Shown here piece after piece: positions 32,230 to 42,767 of a DNA stretch of 64,000 bases. Made by a program: the position numbers and the translations under genes. How positions within the stretch are numbered: position 1 is the stretch's first letter; the number at the start of each line of letters is the position of its first letter. Under the pieces are notes generated by a model. That model saw only the letters and a program-made list of their open reading frames with translations. It ran no database searches and was not told where the DNA came from. Where the stretch lies: positions 58,117,001 to 58,181,000 of the forward strand of contig CM073887.1 in NCBI GenBank assembly GCA_037176705.1, written 5' to 3'. This DNA comes from Molossus alvarezi. Taxonomy: Eukaryota; Chordata; Mammalia; Chiroptera; Molossidae.

Positions 32230-32420
32230 TTGCTCTTATAGCTTTCAACTGATTGAATGAGGCCTACCCACATTATTAATTATTCTTTACTCAAAATCAA
32301 CTGATTTAAATGTTAATCACATCTACAAATACCTTCACAGTAACATCTAGACTAGTATTTGATCAAACAACTGGGTACCATGGTCTAGCCAAATTGAAAC
32401 ATAATATTAACCATCATAGT
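32230..32420 (-). mobile_element. ERVL/MLT2-like LTR fragment
   Basis: CAACTGATTGAATGAGGCC, TTTAAATGTTAATCACATC and a terminal ATTAACCATCATAG fit a reverse MLT2-type LTR start. Confidence 0.5.
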
Positions 32421-33052
32421 CCAGTCCTTGTACACTTGGCACCTATACACATCTCCTGAAATCATATTTACTATCCAAATAATGATAATAATAAATCATA
32501 TTTCTGCCTAATATACTACAGTTATCCTGTATACAATTAAAAATGCACTAAACATTTCCCCAGAACAGAATGCAAATTACTTGGGTGATGTTCACTCTTC
32601 TTCTTGATGTCTTGTTACTTAAATATTATGGTATAAAGTTAACAATACCTAAATACTATGCTGTAAAGTTAATATATCTTATGTTATATTATAAGGGGAT
32701 AAGTGATAAAAGAAAACAAAGATATTTGATTAATAAATATATACACACAAATATGTCAATAATGAAATAAGGAAGAAATATTACCATTATAATTCTCATT
32801 TCTATATCTGGTCATATGGTCATAGCTGACACTTACCGCTACCCTTTTATCCTTAGCAAACACCTCAGCTAGTTGTGGTTCTTGACCTAATGGAGTGACC
32901 CAAACGTTCATTCCTGAAGAATCTGGGTCATTAGTACATCAGTAACCTTGCTTGATTGGGTTGTAATTTTCCATAGATTTTGATCATAGAGCATGGTAGC
33001 ACTAAGAGAAATCTGAACCTGTCGCAAAACTTTCTGATTCCAGATGTGTAAA
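32421..33052. other. Unassigned AT-rich stretch
   Basis: No gene or repeat is recognised. The local repeats TTAAATATTATGG/CTAAATACTATGC (32616-32660) are minor. Confidence 0.35.
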
Positions 33053-33069
33053 CAAGAAAAATAAGTTTT

Positions 33070-33327
33070 TTTTGTTTTTTTTTTTAATCCTCACCCAAGG
33101 AAATTTTTCCATTTTTTGTTCAGATAGAGTGGGAGGGAGAGAGAGGAAGGGAGAGAGAGAGAGAAACATCGACGCAAAAGGGACACATCGAGTGGCTGCC
33201 ATCTGCACGACCCAACAAGGGCCGGGGACCAACTGCAACCAAGGCACGTGCCCTTCGCAGGCACCAAACCCCGGGTCTCTCTGGACCACAGGCCAACGCT
33301 CTAACCACTGAACCAAACCAGCCAGGG
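33070..33327 (-). mobile_element. VES SINE, type I
   Basis: TSD CAAGAAAAA(T/G)AAGTTTT at 33053-33069 and 33328-33344. Confidence 0.95.
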
Positions 33328-33344
33328 CAAGAAAAAGAAGTTTT

Positions 33345-33685
33345 AAGACTGTGTATTACGTGGCAGTTAGCAAAAATTTAGCAAAAGCCAATGAATACAA
33401 CCTATAGCTATAGCTTCATAGATATGGACACAGTGTGGTCACAAATACATAAAAAGTCCAAATACCAGTGCAAAGAAAAAAAAAAGGTTTAAGAGAAAAA
33501 TGCCAACATGGTTGTTTTGAAATATAAATGGATTGGTTGCTCAGATCAGAAATAGAAATCATATTATCTTCCACAACAATAATGACAATGGAATTAATGA
33601 GCTCCCATAAGTGAAAAGTTTAGGGATAGTTTTAGCTTCAGGCACAGTTGGATCCAGATGCTTGAAGGATGTTGTCAGGACATCA
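33345..33685. other. Unassigned non-coding stretch
   Basis: Nothing is recognised. Confidence 0.35.
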
Positions 33686-33700
33686 TCTCTTCCCATTTTT

Positions 33701-33946
33701 TTTTTTTAATCCTCACCCGAGGATATTTTTCCATTTTTTGTACAGATAGAGTGGGAGGGAGAGAGAGGAAGGGAGAGAGAGAGAGAAACATCGACGTGAA
33801 GGGACACATCGAGTGGCTGCCACCCACACGACCAACCAGGGCCGGGGACAAACTGCAACCGAAGTACGCGCCCTTAGCGGGAACTGAACCTGGGTCTCTC
33901 CGGACCGCAAGCCGACGCTCTAATCGCTGAGCCAAACTGCCAGGGC
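33701..33946 (-). mobile_element. VES SINE, type I (young)
   Basis: Perfect 15-bp TSD TCTCTTCCCATTTTT at 33686-33700 and 33947-33961. The head still has CG-rich sites (GTACGCGCCC), which supports a recent insertion. Confidence 0.95.
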
Positions 33947-33961
33947 TCTCTTCCCATTTTT

Positions 33962-34418
33962 ACACTCAGGTGTCATTCTCAGGGAAGCAGATCCCTCCTG
34001 ATGGCATCATGAACCCCCATCATTCTAGGCTTCCTCCCCTCACCCCAATTGATCCACACTGATGGAAAAAAACTTGTCTCCTTCCTGCTGGCTGCAGACC
34101 AAATCCTGGCATTATCAGATTGGCTCATCTTTGGTTATCCTCCCACCCCTGAACAATCTCAGAGGCTAGGGGACGGGGTCCTTCTGAGGGGTGAGTTCAC
34201 CCTAGGATCTAGAGATACAATCAGACTTGTTCCAGTCACATGCAATGAGAAAGGTATGGAGGTGGGTGGTTTATCAAAGGAAGATCAGGCTGTTGCTATC
34301 AGAAAAAATGTGGGTCATGAGTGTTGCATAGTTAGAAACAGTATCTGTCTACCACAATGGGTGCTTTTAATTTTCCATACATATATTTAAATTTTTAACT
34401 GATATGTATTGCTGCTTC
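33962..34418. other. Unassigned stretch with a 113-codon frame
   Basis: A forward frame at 34049-34390 shows no motif I recognise. It may be an old repeat. Confidence 0.3.
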
Positions 34419-34724
34419 TGTTATAGGCTGAATGATTATGTCCCTCCAAAATTCATATGTTGAAACCTAGTCCCCAATGTGCTGGCATTTGGAAGAGAGA
34501 CCTCTGGGAGGTGATTAGGTCATGGGGTGGAGTCTTCATGAATAGGGTTAGTGCCCTTATAAAAGGGACCAGAGAGCTCCCTCCTCCCTTCTGCCATGTA
34601 AGGAAACAGCAGGAAGACAGCCATCTATGAAGCAGGACTCCAGAACCGCAAGTAATAAGTGTCTGTTGTTTATAAGCCACCCAGTCTGTGGTATTCTGTT
34701 TAGGCAGCCTGAATGAAGTAAAAC
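34419..34724 (+). mobile_element. MaLR-type solo LTR (MST/MLT-like)
   Basis: TGTTATAGGCTGAATGATTA, TTCATATGTTGAAACCTAGT, GTGCCCTTATAAAAGGGACC and AAGCCACCCAGTCTGTGGTA. The 3' end is slightly decayed. Confidence 0.8.
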
Positions 34725-35245
34725 AGCTTCTATAATGAAGACATATTGTTTTAAAATATCCCCTAAGTAACCCTGCTTATGCATCCTTTATATCTGTGTC
34801 CTTGTAGGGGATGTGTCCCATGCTCTAGAAGGGAGAAGAAGTTCCCAGCTATGGCCAACGGGCTTCCAAAAATTGAGACCAGATGTTTGGATTGGGGACC
34901 TTTTAGAGGTACCATGTGCCCCTGAGCTGATCACTGCTTTCCAAGCGAGGCACTGTTTGCTCTTCTATTTCCTAATATGTGTGATGCTGAAACTCCTTGG
35001 TGTTCTGCTGCTGGAAAGACATCTAACCAGTGGTTCTGAGAGATACTGTGGGTTGTTGTGGGAGCCCTCCGGGCAGAAGAGACAGCCAGTCCCTAAGGTT
35101 AGGAAACAATTGCCCTATGAGGAAGAGAGGGGCATCAGAGAGGAATTTAATGTTTAGAATGGTGAAGCAAATACAAAAATTACCCAGGAAGCATTAAGAA
35201 AGCAATGTATTCAGAGTAAAGAGGTAGTAGTTAGAGATGCTTGAA
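34725..35245. other. Unassigned non-coding stretch
   Basis: A forward 114-codon frame at 34813 has no recognised content. Confidence 0.3.
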
Positions 35246-35778
35246 TTTTTTTCCATTTTTTAAATTGCAGTAAAATACATGTAAGAGAAACTTTACCATC
35301 TTAGTCATTTTTAAGTGTACAGTTCAGTGGTGTTGAGTACATTACATTGTTGTGCAGCCATCACCACCATCCAGCTCCAGAACTTTGTCATCTTCACAAA
35401 GTGAAACTCTGTCGCCATTAAACCCATTTCCCTTTGCCCCAAACACTGGCAACCACCGTTCTACTTCCTGTCGCAATGAATTTGACTATTCTACCTCATA
35501 TTAGTGGAATCATACAGTATTTGTTTTTTGGTGACTGATTTAATTCACTTAAAATATGTACAGAAGCTTAGTTTTTATTTCTGGTTTCTATTCTTGAGGA
35601 ATGACTAACCATCCTGTGATTTTTGTCTCTCCCCAGAGGCCTTAATAGTGATTAAGCTCTTTTTTTTTTTTAATAAATTTAAACAAATCTTAAGTGAACA
35701 GCTCAATGAGTTTTTACATGTGTCACAACTGATGTGACCACCATCTAAGGTAGGATGTAGAATATTATCAGTGCTTTT

Positions 35779-35990
35779 CAAAACAATATGTTTTTTTAGA
35801 GAGACAAGAAAGGAGAGAGAGAGAGAGATAGAAACATCCATGTGAGAGAGAAACATCGATTGGCAGCCTCCTGCATGCCCCCTATTGAGGATGGAGCCTG
35901 AAATCCAGGTGTGTGCCTTGACCAGAAATCAAACCGGGACCTCTCAGTCCAAGGGATGATGCTCAATCCACTGAACCACACCGGCCAGGC
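35779..35990 (-). mobile_element. VES SINE, type II
   Basis: Flanked by ATTATCAGTGCTTTT (35764) and ATTACCAGCAATTTTT (35991), a diverged TSD within L1. Confidence 0.9.
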
Positions 35991-36404
35991 ATTACCAGCA
36001 ATTTTTGTGACTGGTTTGTTTACTTAGTATAATGTCCTCAAGGTTCATCCATGTTGTACCATGTGCCAGAATTCCCTTCTTTTTTACAGGGTGAATAGTA
36101 TTTCATAGTATGTTTATCTTTATTGGTTGATTGCTATTTAGGTTGCTCCCACCTCTTGGCTATTGTGAATAATGGCGCTATAAAAATGACTGTGCAAATA
36201 GCTCTTTGAGGTCTTGTTTTCAATTATTTTGGGTAATTGCCCAGAAGTAGAATTGCTGGGTCATATGGTAGTTTTATTTTTAATTGTTTGAGGGGCTTCC
36301 ATTCTGTTTTCCACAGTGGCTGTATTCTTTTACATTCCCACCATTAGTGTATTAGAGTTACAATTTCTGCACATCCTTGCCAACAATTATTAATTGAGGA
36401 CATT

Positions 36405-36661
36405 CTTTTTTTTATTTTTTATCCTCACCTGAGGACACTTTTGCATTTATCCTCAGATAGAGCGGGAGGGAGAGGGGGAGGAAGAGAGAAAGAGAGAAAC
36501 ATTAATGTGAGAGAGACACATCGACTGGTTGCCACCTGCACAACCCCAACCAGGGCCAGGGACGAACTACAACCGAGATACGTGTCCTTAGTGGGAACCA
36601 AACCTGGGACTCTCTGATCCGTGGGCCGACCCTCTAACTACTGAGCCAAACCGGCCAGGGT
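36405..36661 (-). mobile_element. VES SINE, type I
   Basis: 12-bp TSD ATTGAGGACATT at 36393-36404 and 36663-36674, within L1. Confidence 0.95.
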
Positions 36662-36958
36662 GATTGAGGACATTATTAAACAAAGCTGACATTTTTTCTC
36701 TCTCTGTTTTTTCCTCGCTATGAGTGAGTGGCAATGAGGAATATGACTACTCGTACCACTTTGATTCCAGTAGTTTATTCCACTGTTGCTTTTGTTGGTT
36801 TTCTTGAAAACCCATTGCACTTTTATTTATATTTACTACCATCGACTGGATGACTTAAACAACAGGCATTTATTTCTTATAGTTCTGGAGGCTAGAAGTC
36901 CAAGATCAAAGTTCCAGTGGATTACATTTCTGGTGAGGGCTCCATTCCTGGCTTTCAA

Positions 36959-36994
36959 AGTCCAGAGTGCTAACCATTACACCATGGGGCCAAC
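36959..36994 (-). pseudogene. Retro-inserted 5' half of tRNA-Gln (UUG)
   Basis: The reverse strand reads TT followed by 34 bases matching the 5' half of mammalian tRNA-Gln(UUG), with one mismatch at position 3 (T to C). It stops in the anticodon loop, after GGACTT. A perfect 16-bp duplication CCATTCCTGGCTTTCA at 36943-36958 and 36995-37010 flanks it, and MaLR LTR sequence continues on both sides, so this is a true insertion. There is no poly-A tail and no 3' half. The next TSD bases TGAA equal the next tRNA bases, a possible microhomology. It fits the known class of tailless tRNA retropseudogenes made by the L1 machinery. It cannot encode a functional tRNA. The tRNA identity is from memory of the gene family. 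Confidence 0.85.
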
Positions 36995-37091
36995 CATTCC
37001 TGGCTTTCAGATGGTCTCCTTCTCTCTGTGTCCTCACAGGGTCTTTCCACGGTTCATGTACATAGAAATAGAGTAATCTCTCTTCCTCTCC

Positions 37092-37338
37092 TTTTTTTTG
37101 TTAGTTTAATTTTCACCCTGGGATATTTTTCCTGTTGATTGTTGGAGTGAGAGTGGAAGGGGGAGAGGGAGGGGGAGAGAGAGAGAGAAACATCATCAAT
37201 GTGAGATGTTGTCTCCTGCATGAGCCCTGACCAGGGCTGGGAATCAAACCTGCAACCCAAGTATGTGCCCTTGACTGGGAATCGAACCCTTGACCCTTTG
37301 GTGCTTGGCCCATGCTCTAACCACTGAGCACCACTGTC
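37092..37338 (-). mobile_element. VES SINE, type I, partly deleted
   Basis: Tail motif TTCACCCTGGGATATTT and head CTAACCACTGAGCACCAC. A segment of the CT/head junction is shortened. No clean TSD. Confidence 0.85.
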
Positions 37339-37494
37339 TTATAAAGACTCCAGTTCTATTGAATTAGGGCCCCACCCTTATGACTTCATTTAACCTTAAT
37401 TACCTTCTAAATACCCTATCTCCAAATACATTCACATCGGGGATTAGGGCTTCAACATCTGAACTGCAGGGGGACATGATTCAGTCCATAGCAG

Positions 37495-38654
37495 CCAATG
37501 ATTCTCTCTGTTCAGTTCAGTTTGAAATTTTATTTATTCAAAACCAGGAGCATCACAAAGGATGCAGAGAAAATTTAAGTGATTTTTAATAACTTAGAGC
37601 CTCACTTTTCTGTAAAATGCTTAAGAGGCAAGGAGGTCCCTGTCATTCTCGTGGCATTACCATGTAGATTAAGTAAAATAATGTATTTGTGAAGATGTGG
37701 AACAATATGAAGTTTATGGAAGATACTTATGCAAATTAATATAAACAAAAAGGCTGGTAGGCAATAGTCAGAGGTAGGCACAGCAAGACAGGGGTAAAAA
37801 TGGAAAATGACACCTGTTTTTCCAAAGACACAGATAAACATGGACATGAACATGAATGCTTGGGGTATGTATGCCTGACTCACAAGTCCAAATATAAACC
37901 TTCAGACCCTATATGGTGAAAGTAACTATAAATATAGCAATGTTAGCTGAGAGTGACAAGTCCAATTAGATGGCAGAGACAATTTAGAAGGTCTTCATGT
38001 AACGCATCTTGAATAGGTGTAAAAAAATATCTGATGTTTACAGCTCAAGAAAGAGATGAAAACTAAAAGGCATTAGATCATGAGTTGTGTATACACTCTA
38101 GGTCTGCCATGTCCCACCCTTTCCTCTCATTCTTAGTCATCACATCCTGGTCCAAGTTCCAGCGGCCAGCACACACATTTATTTGCTGAGAACTTTCTCT
38201 GGTCTTTGGGGCAGCCACTGTGATCTATGCAGTCAGATCAGAAATGCCTGGGAAAGAGTGCCCTGCATGAGTGGCCATCAACCAGTGAGTGGCAGGAGGT
38301 AATGGACAAATGTCCTAGCTCCCTCATTTCTCAGCCGAACAATACTGCGGTCTGTATTTTATGCTGCTTCCCAGAGGTCCCCAGAAGGACTGAGTTTCAG
38401 TTGCCCACTGCAGTCATTTGCTTAACATACTCTGTACCAGGGTCTTCCTTCTCTCTCTCACTTTCCATTCCCTCCTCCCTGGGTCTCCTGGAACCACCTC
38501 TAGAGTAAACTGCATTCACTTGCATAGTTTCTAACCTCTCCTCTGAAGGAGCCCAAACTAAGACACACACCTCCTCCTACCTGCACATATTTTGCCAAGA
38601 ATAAGTTCTTATGATTTTCTATAGCATTTCACATTTTGTCAAGGTGACTTCGCA
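37495..38654. other. Mostly unassigned stretch
   Basis: The block 38110-38570, ending AGGAGCCCAAACTAAGACAC, resembles an LTR-like repeat end. The rest is not recognised. No gene. Confidence 0.3.
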
Positions 38655-39022
38655 TACACTATGATATTATTCAATAATAGAAAAAGAATAAAATATTGAT
38701 AAACACAGCAACATGGATGCATCTCAAATGCATTGTTGCCGACTGAGAGAAGCCAGATTCAAATGACTGTGTGCTACTGTATATTTCCATTTATGTGACT
38801 TTCTAGGGAAGGCAAAAACTATAGGGACAGAAACAGAATGATAATCGCTATGGGCTGAAGCTGTGGGAAAGGGTTAATTGATTAGGGTGATGGAACTGTT
38901 CTATATCTTGATTTTGGTGATGGTTCCAGGGCTATGTGCATTTGTCAAACCTTATAGACCTGAACACTAATAAAGGCTGAATTTGACTGTAGATCAATTA
39001 CATCTCAATTAAAAAAAAAGTT
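38655..39022 (+). mobile_element. L1M 3' UTR fragment
   Basis: CAACATGGATGCATCTCAAA, GGTGATGGAACTGTTCTATA and ATTACATCTCAATTAAAAAA give the L1M end with its A tail. Confidence 0.8.
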
Positions 39023-39424
39023 CTTTAAAAAAGAGCATTCACCATCATTGTTTTAGTTGGTTGCCATAACAACCTGTAGCGATCAGGCATGATTATTCAT
39101 TTTTTCAGCCAACTGCTTAGAGCTTTGTGGCTGTCCTCGGTTGCTTCTTTATCCCATCCTTCCTCATTTGCCTGCCTTTTTCTCTGCTTGTATTTCTCAG
39201 TACACTCCCTAGGGGAGCTCATCCAGCCTTTTTGCACCAACCATTACTTGTATACTCATGATTTTGGAATCTGTTTTGCCTCTTATTCTTTTACTTTCTA
39301 TTTACCCAGATTTCCAGTTTAATACTCATCAGTTGATTTTGCAGCCACCAAAAATGACATTAAATCAAGGAAGCTTTTTCTAAAGCTTCCAAACCAAAAC
39401 TTACAGCTCAGTGTTTCTATCACT
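39023..39424. other. Unassigned stretch
   Basis: Nothing is firmly recognised. A weak L2-like feel at 39200-39300. Confidence 0.3.
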
Positions 39425-39715
39425 AGGTTTCAGGCCACTTAACGTCACATCATCTTTATCCATTCATTTGTTGTTTAGACCCTTAGATTGTTTCCATATT
39501 GTGGTTATTATGAATAATGCTGCAATGAACACTGGAGTGCAGATATCTCTTCAAGGTCCAGATATTTTTCCCTTTGTATATAGACCTAGACATAGGATTG
39601 CTGGATCATACGGTAGTTCTATTTTTAATTATTTGAGGAACCTTCGTACTGTTTTCCATAATGGCTGCACCAGTTTACATTTTCACCAACATTTATCTCT
39701 TCTTGTGTGTTCTTT
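39425..39715 (-). mobile_element. L1 ORF2 fragment
   Basis: TTTATCCATTCATTTGTTG, GAATAATGCTGCAATGAACA and CATAATGGCTGCACCAGTTT in reverse orientation. Confidence 0.8.
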
Positions 39716-39749
39716 TTTTTAATCTTTGTGTCTGAAGAATTTAGGTAAG

Positions 39750-39797
39750 TGATTTTCTTTTTTAAAAAAATTTTTATTCCAGAGAGAGGAAGGGGGG

Positions 39798-39862
<65 letters not shown>

Positions 39863-40048
39863 GGAGAGAGAGAGAGAGAGAGGGAGAGAGAGAGAAATAG
39901 AAATATTGATCATTTGCCTCCCACATGTACCCCGATTGGGGATTGAATCCGAAACCTGGGTATGTGCCCAGATGGGGAATTGAACTCACCAACCACCTTT
40001 TGGTGTATGGAACAACACTCCACCAATTGAACCACACCGGTCAGAGCT
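39750..40048 (-). mobile_element. VES-type SINE with very long (GA)n
   Basis: The internal CT tract has grown to about 100 bases of GA repeat (39799-39897). The head (AATTGAACCACACCGGTCAG) is diverged. Confidence 0.85.
39799..39897 (+). repeat. (GA)n microsatellite inside a SINE
   Basis: Almost pure GAGAGA with a few GGGAG and AAAG interruptions. A polypurine tract born from the SINE's CT-rich body. Confidence 0.95.
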
Positions 40049-40164
40049 CTTGTCTTTTAGATAATAGCAAAGGCTTATAATCTTGACCTCCATTGACTAA
40101 AGACAACATTGAATAAAGCTGAGTGAAATAGTGCTATTTCATCTTTCTTTGCATTTTTTTTTTT

Positions 40165-40615
40165 ATAATGGTGGAAGTTATACACCTTGAAAGAAAAAGT
40201 ACACTCCAGAAATGCAATAAATAGAAAGTGAAAATCTCCACTATCTCTCACCAAGAGCTCACCAATATTAGTGATTTGTAATGAATCCTCTCAAACCTTT
40301 ATCTACAACAGCGGTTCTCAACCTGTGGTTCGCGACCCCTTTGGGGGTTGAACGACCCTTTCACAGGGGTCACCTAAGAGATAACAGTAGCAAAATTACC
40401 GTTATGAAGTAGCAACAAAAATAATTTTATGGTTGGAGGTCACCACAACATGAGGAACTATATTAAAGGGTCGCAGCATTAGGAAGGTTGAAAACCACTG
40501 ATCTACAAATATGTATATGCCGATGTTAATTTTGAAAGTTAGAACATATTGTACATACTGTTCTGTTATCCGCTTTATTTACTTGGTAAGATTTATTGGA
40601 TATCTTGTGATATTT
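40165..40615. mobile_element. L1M 3'-region fragment split by a SPIN-like element
   Basis: GAAAGTGAAAATCTCCACTA on the left and AACATATTGTACATACTGTTCTG on the right (shortened here) fit an old L1M 3' region continuous across the insertion. Sense strand not assigned. Confidence 0.5.
40309..40500 (+). mobile_element. SPIN-like non-autonomous hAT element
   Basis: The ends are CAGCGGTTCTCAACCTGTGG and AGGTTGAAAACCACTG, forming about 16-bp imperfect inverted repeats. A perfect 8-bp TSD ATCTACAA lies at 40301-40308 and 40501-40508, the hAT signature. The 192-bp body (TTTCACAGGGGTCACC, GTTATGAAGTAGCAAC, TATTAAAGGGTCGC) matches my memory of the SPIN/OposCharlie3 group, known for horizontal transfer among tetrapods including bats. 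No transposase. Confidence 0.8.
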
Positions 40616-40629
40616 ATGCATTTATTTTA

Positions 40630-41029
40630 TGGCTGAAGAGGGTGCTGTGGTTACCTGTCTGAATACCTGGAATCTGTGAAAGTTACCTTATAGGGCAAAA
40701 GGGACTTTGCAGGTGTGATTAAGGGTCTTGAGATGGATAGATTAGTTTGGCTTATCCAGCTGCATCCGATGTGATTACAGAGCTCTTTATAAGACCTAGG
40801 CAGGAGATCAGAAATAGAAAGCAATGTGAGCCAAGGAATGCAAGAAGTGCATTTCCAGAAGCTGGAAAGGTAAGGAAATAGATTCTCTTCTAGAACATCC
40901 AGAAAGAAGCACAGCTGTGCCTCCACTTTGGCCTTAGATAAGTGGAACCTATTTCAGACAATACTTCTGTGTTTTTAAACCACTAAGTTTGTGGTAATAT
41001 GTTAGAGCAGCAATAGGAAACTAATACAG
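40630..41029 (+). mobile_element. MLT1-type MaLR LTR
   Basis: AAAAGGGACTTTGCAGGTGT, CCAAGGAATGCAAG, AACCACTAAGTTTGTGGTAA and GGAAACTAATACAG. About 400 bp, with a decayed 5' end. Confidence 0.75.
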
Positions 41030-41120
41030 ATGCCATTCCATATTGTGTCATACTTTATTTATTTTCTGTTGATGGGCATTTAGGTTACTTCATTTTTTTT
41101 TTGCTCTTACAAACTATGCC
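41030..41120 (-). mobile_element. L1 ORF2 fragment (left of an LTR)
   Basis: TTGTGTCATACTTTATTTAT...TTGATGGGCATTTAGGTTA in reverse, resuming after 41566 with TTTCTGAACATTTG. Confidence 0.6.
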
Positions 41121-41566
41121 TGTGGTAGATTGCCAAAACGGTTCAGTTCTCTACCCCTCCCCATGTCTACACCTTTTGCTATTAACTTTGTAGCACAATA
41201 TCACTTTGGCTGTGGGCTTGGCCATGTGACTCGCTTTGGGACAATGGCATGTTGGTAAGAAAATGCTTGAGAGGCACCTGTGCGACTAGGCTTACCTGCC
41301 CTTGCATCATGGCCATCACCATGACAACATGCCTGAGCCAGTCTGCTAGAGGGTGAGAGACATGTGGAGTGGAACCAAGTTGCCCTTGTCATATCAAGGT
41401 CAGACATCCAACCACCAGACTTGTGGGCAAGTCTAACTAAGATCATCAGCAAAACTATCTGATTTTCAAATGACTCCAGATGTGCAAACAACAAACTTAT
41501 TGTTGTATGCTACTGACATTTTGTGTTTGTTATGCCACATTATCATGCCAATAGGTAACTGATATA
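41121..41566 (+). mobile_element. ERVL-like LTR, family unassigned
   Basis: Runs from TGTGGTAGATTGCC to ...ATAGGTAACTGATATA and includes GCTTTGGGACAATGGCA. It interrupts an L1, consistent with an LTR insertion. No clear TSD. Confidence 0.45.
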
Positions 41567-41941
41567 AGGCTTTTCTGAACATTTGTCTCTCTAGGTTTGA
41601 GTTAACATTGGAAATGAAAGGTTGAGATAATGGTTTTAGTGGACACCTTTTGGAGTGTCTACTTGTCTACAATGCAATGACCCCTCTCCATCCTTCTCTT
41701 TGGGAATAATTCTCCCATCCAAAAAAGTGGGTCAGAAAGCCATGTCAGTACAATGTGATTGCTTCTCCCTCCTCCCTTCCCCCAGCTACAATTGATTGGA
41801 TTGGAAAGAGCATCTCACCCCAATTGGCTGTTGCAGAACCTTTACTCTCCTTTGGAATTGGGACTAAACATTTCTTTGATTTAATCTAGAATGGTCTCTT
41901 CATTGTAAGCACAATGGGAAGGGGATCATTCTTGTTTTATT

Positions 41942-42147
41942 TTTTTCTTTATTGACTTTAGGGAGAGAGGTAGAGAGAGGGAGAGATAGAAATATCAATG
42001 AGAGAGAACATCAATTGGCCACCTCCTGCATGCCCTCCGCAGTGGGGATTTGGCCTACAACCTGGGCATATGTCCTGACCAGGAATCGAACCGGCAACCT
42101 CTTGGTGCATGGTTCGATGCTCAACCACTGAGCCACACCGGCTGGGT
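41942..42147 (-). mobile_element. VES SINE, type II (young)
   Basis: Perfect 19-bp TSD GGATCATTCTTGTTTTATT at 41923-41941 and 42148-42166. Confidence 0.95.
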
Positions 42148-42194
42148 GGATCATTCTTGTTTTATTCCCAACATATTGAGTGCAAGAAAATAAA

Positions 42195-42415
42195 ATAATA
42201 ACTAACCATATTGAGTGCTTACTGTCTTCCAGGCACTATGTATTTATTATCTCATTTTCTCTTACCAGCCCTATAATTCAAGTCCCATGATTATTCTTAT
42301 TTTACAGATAAGAAAACTGAGACTCAGAGAGATTAAAAACCTTGCTCAAGAACACATAGTCAGAAGGAAGCAGAGCCAAGCCTGCCTCTCACAAAGCTGA
42401 CCACAGTACTATATA
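42195..42415 (-). mobile_element. MIR element
   Basis: GAGTGCTTACTGTCTTCCAG, TTATTTTACAGATAAGAAAA and CTGAGACTCAGAGAGATTAA in reverse orientation. Confidence 0.8.
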
Positions 42416-42767
42416 TTTTGCTATCACTTGGTAGGTGCTTAATGAATATTTGAGCATGAATATGTGGATGGATGCAGAGTGGGAAAAGAGAAGCCAGTAT
42501 GTAGACATTGAGGAGCTACCAGGTTCTGATGATTTTTGATGACAGGTCCTAGCTCCTGTGAGGCTAATTTGATGCTTGATCTTGTATTATCTGAAGTATG
42601 ACATGTTCTTTCCCATTTACCATCATCACCATCATCATCATCCACATCATCTTGCTTAGACTACCTTTAGTTAGTTTCTACTACACACTTCCCAAAAATT
42701 CCAAATAAGTAATATGAATACTGATAAAATTAATGTAACTTTGCCCTCTCAAAAGTTTATAATAAGC
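42416..42767. other. Unassigned stretch
   Basis: Contains a CATCATCAC-rich patch (42621-42648). Nothing else is recognised. Confidence 0.35.

Larger units (their letters stand above)
35250..36690 (-). mobile_element. L1M 3'-end and ORF2 fragments, split by two SINEs
   Basis: Two pieces: a 3'-UTR-like block at 35250-35565 (AGTACATTACATTGTTGTGC, CTTCCTGTCGCAATGAAT) and a longer block from 35650 (AGTATAATGTCCTCAAGG, GGTTGCTCCCACCTCTTGGC, GAATTGCTGGGTCATATGG). Both are reverse-strand, decayed. Confidence 0.8.
36836..37494 (-). mobile_element. MaLR-type LTR carrying a tRNA-half insertion and a SINE
   Basis: Landmarks in reverse: AGTTCTGGAGGCTAGAAGTC, GGTGAGGGCTCCATTCCTGG, GTGTCCTCACAGGGTC, TCTTATAAAGACTCC, CTTCAACATCTGAACTGC and CAGTCCATAG. 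Inserted into it are a tRNA-Gln half (36959-36994) and a VES SINE (37092-37338). Confidence 0.8.
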
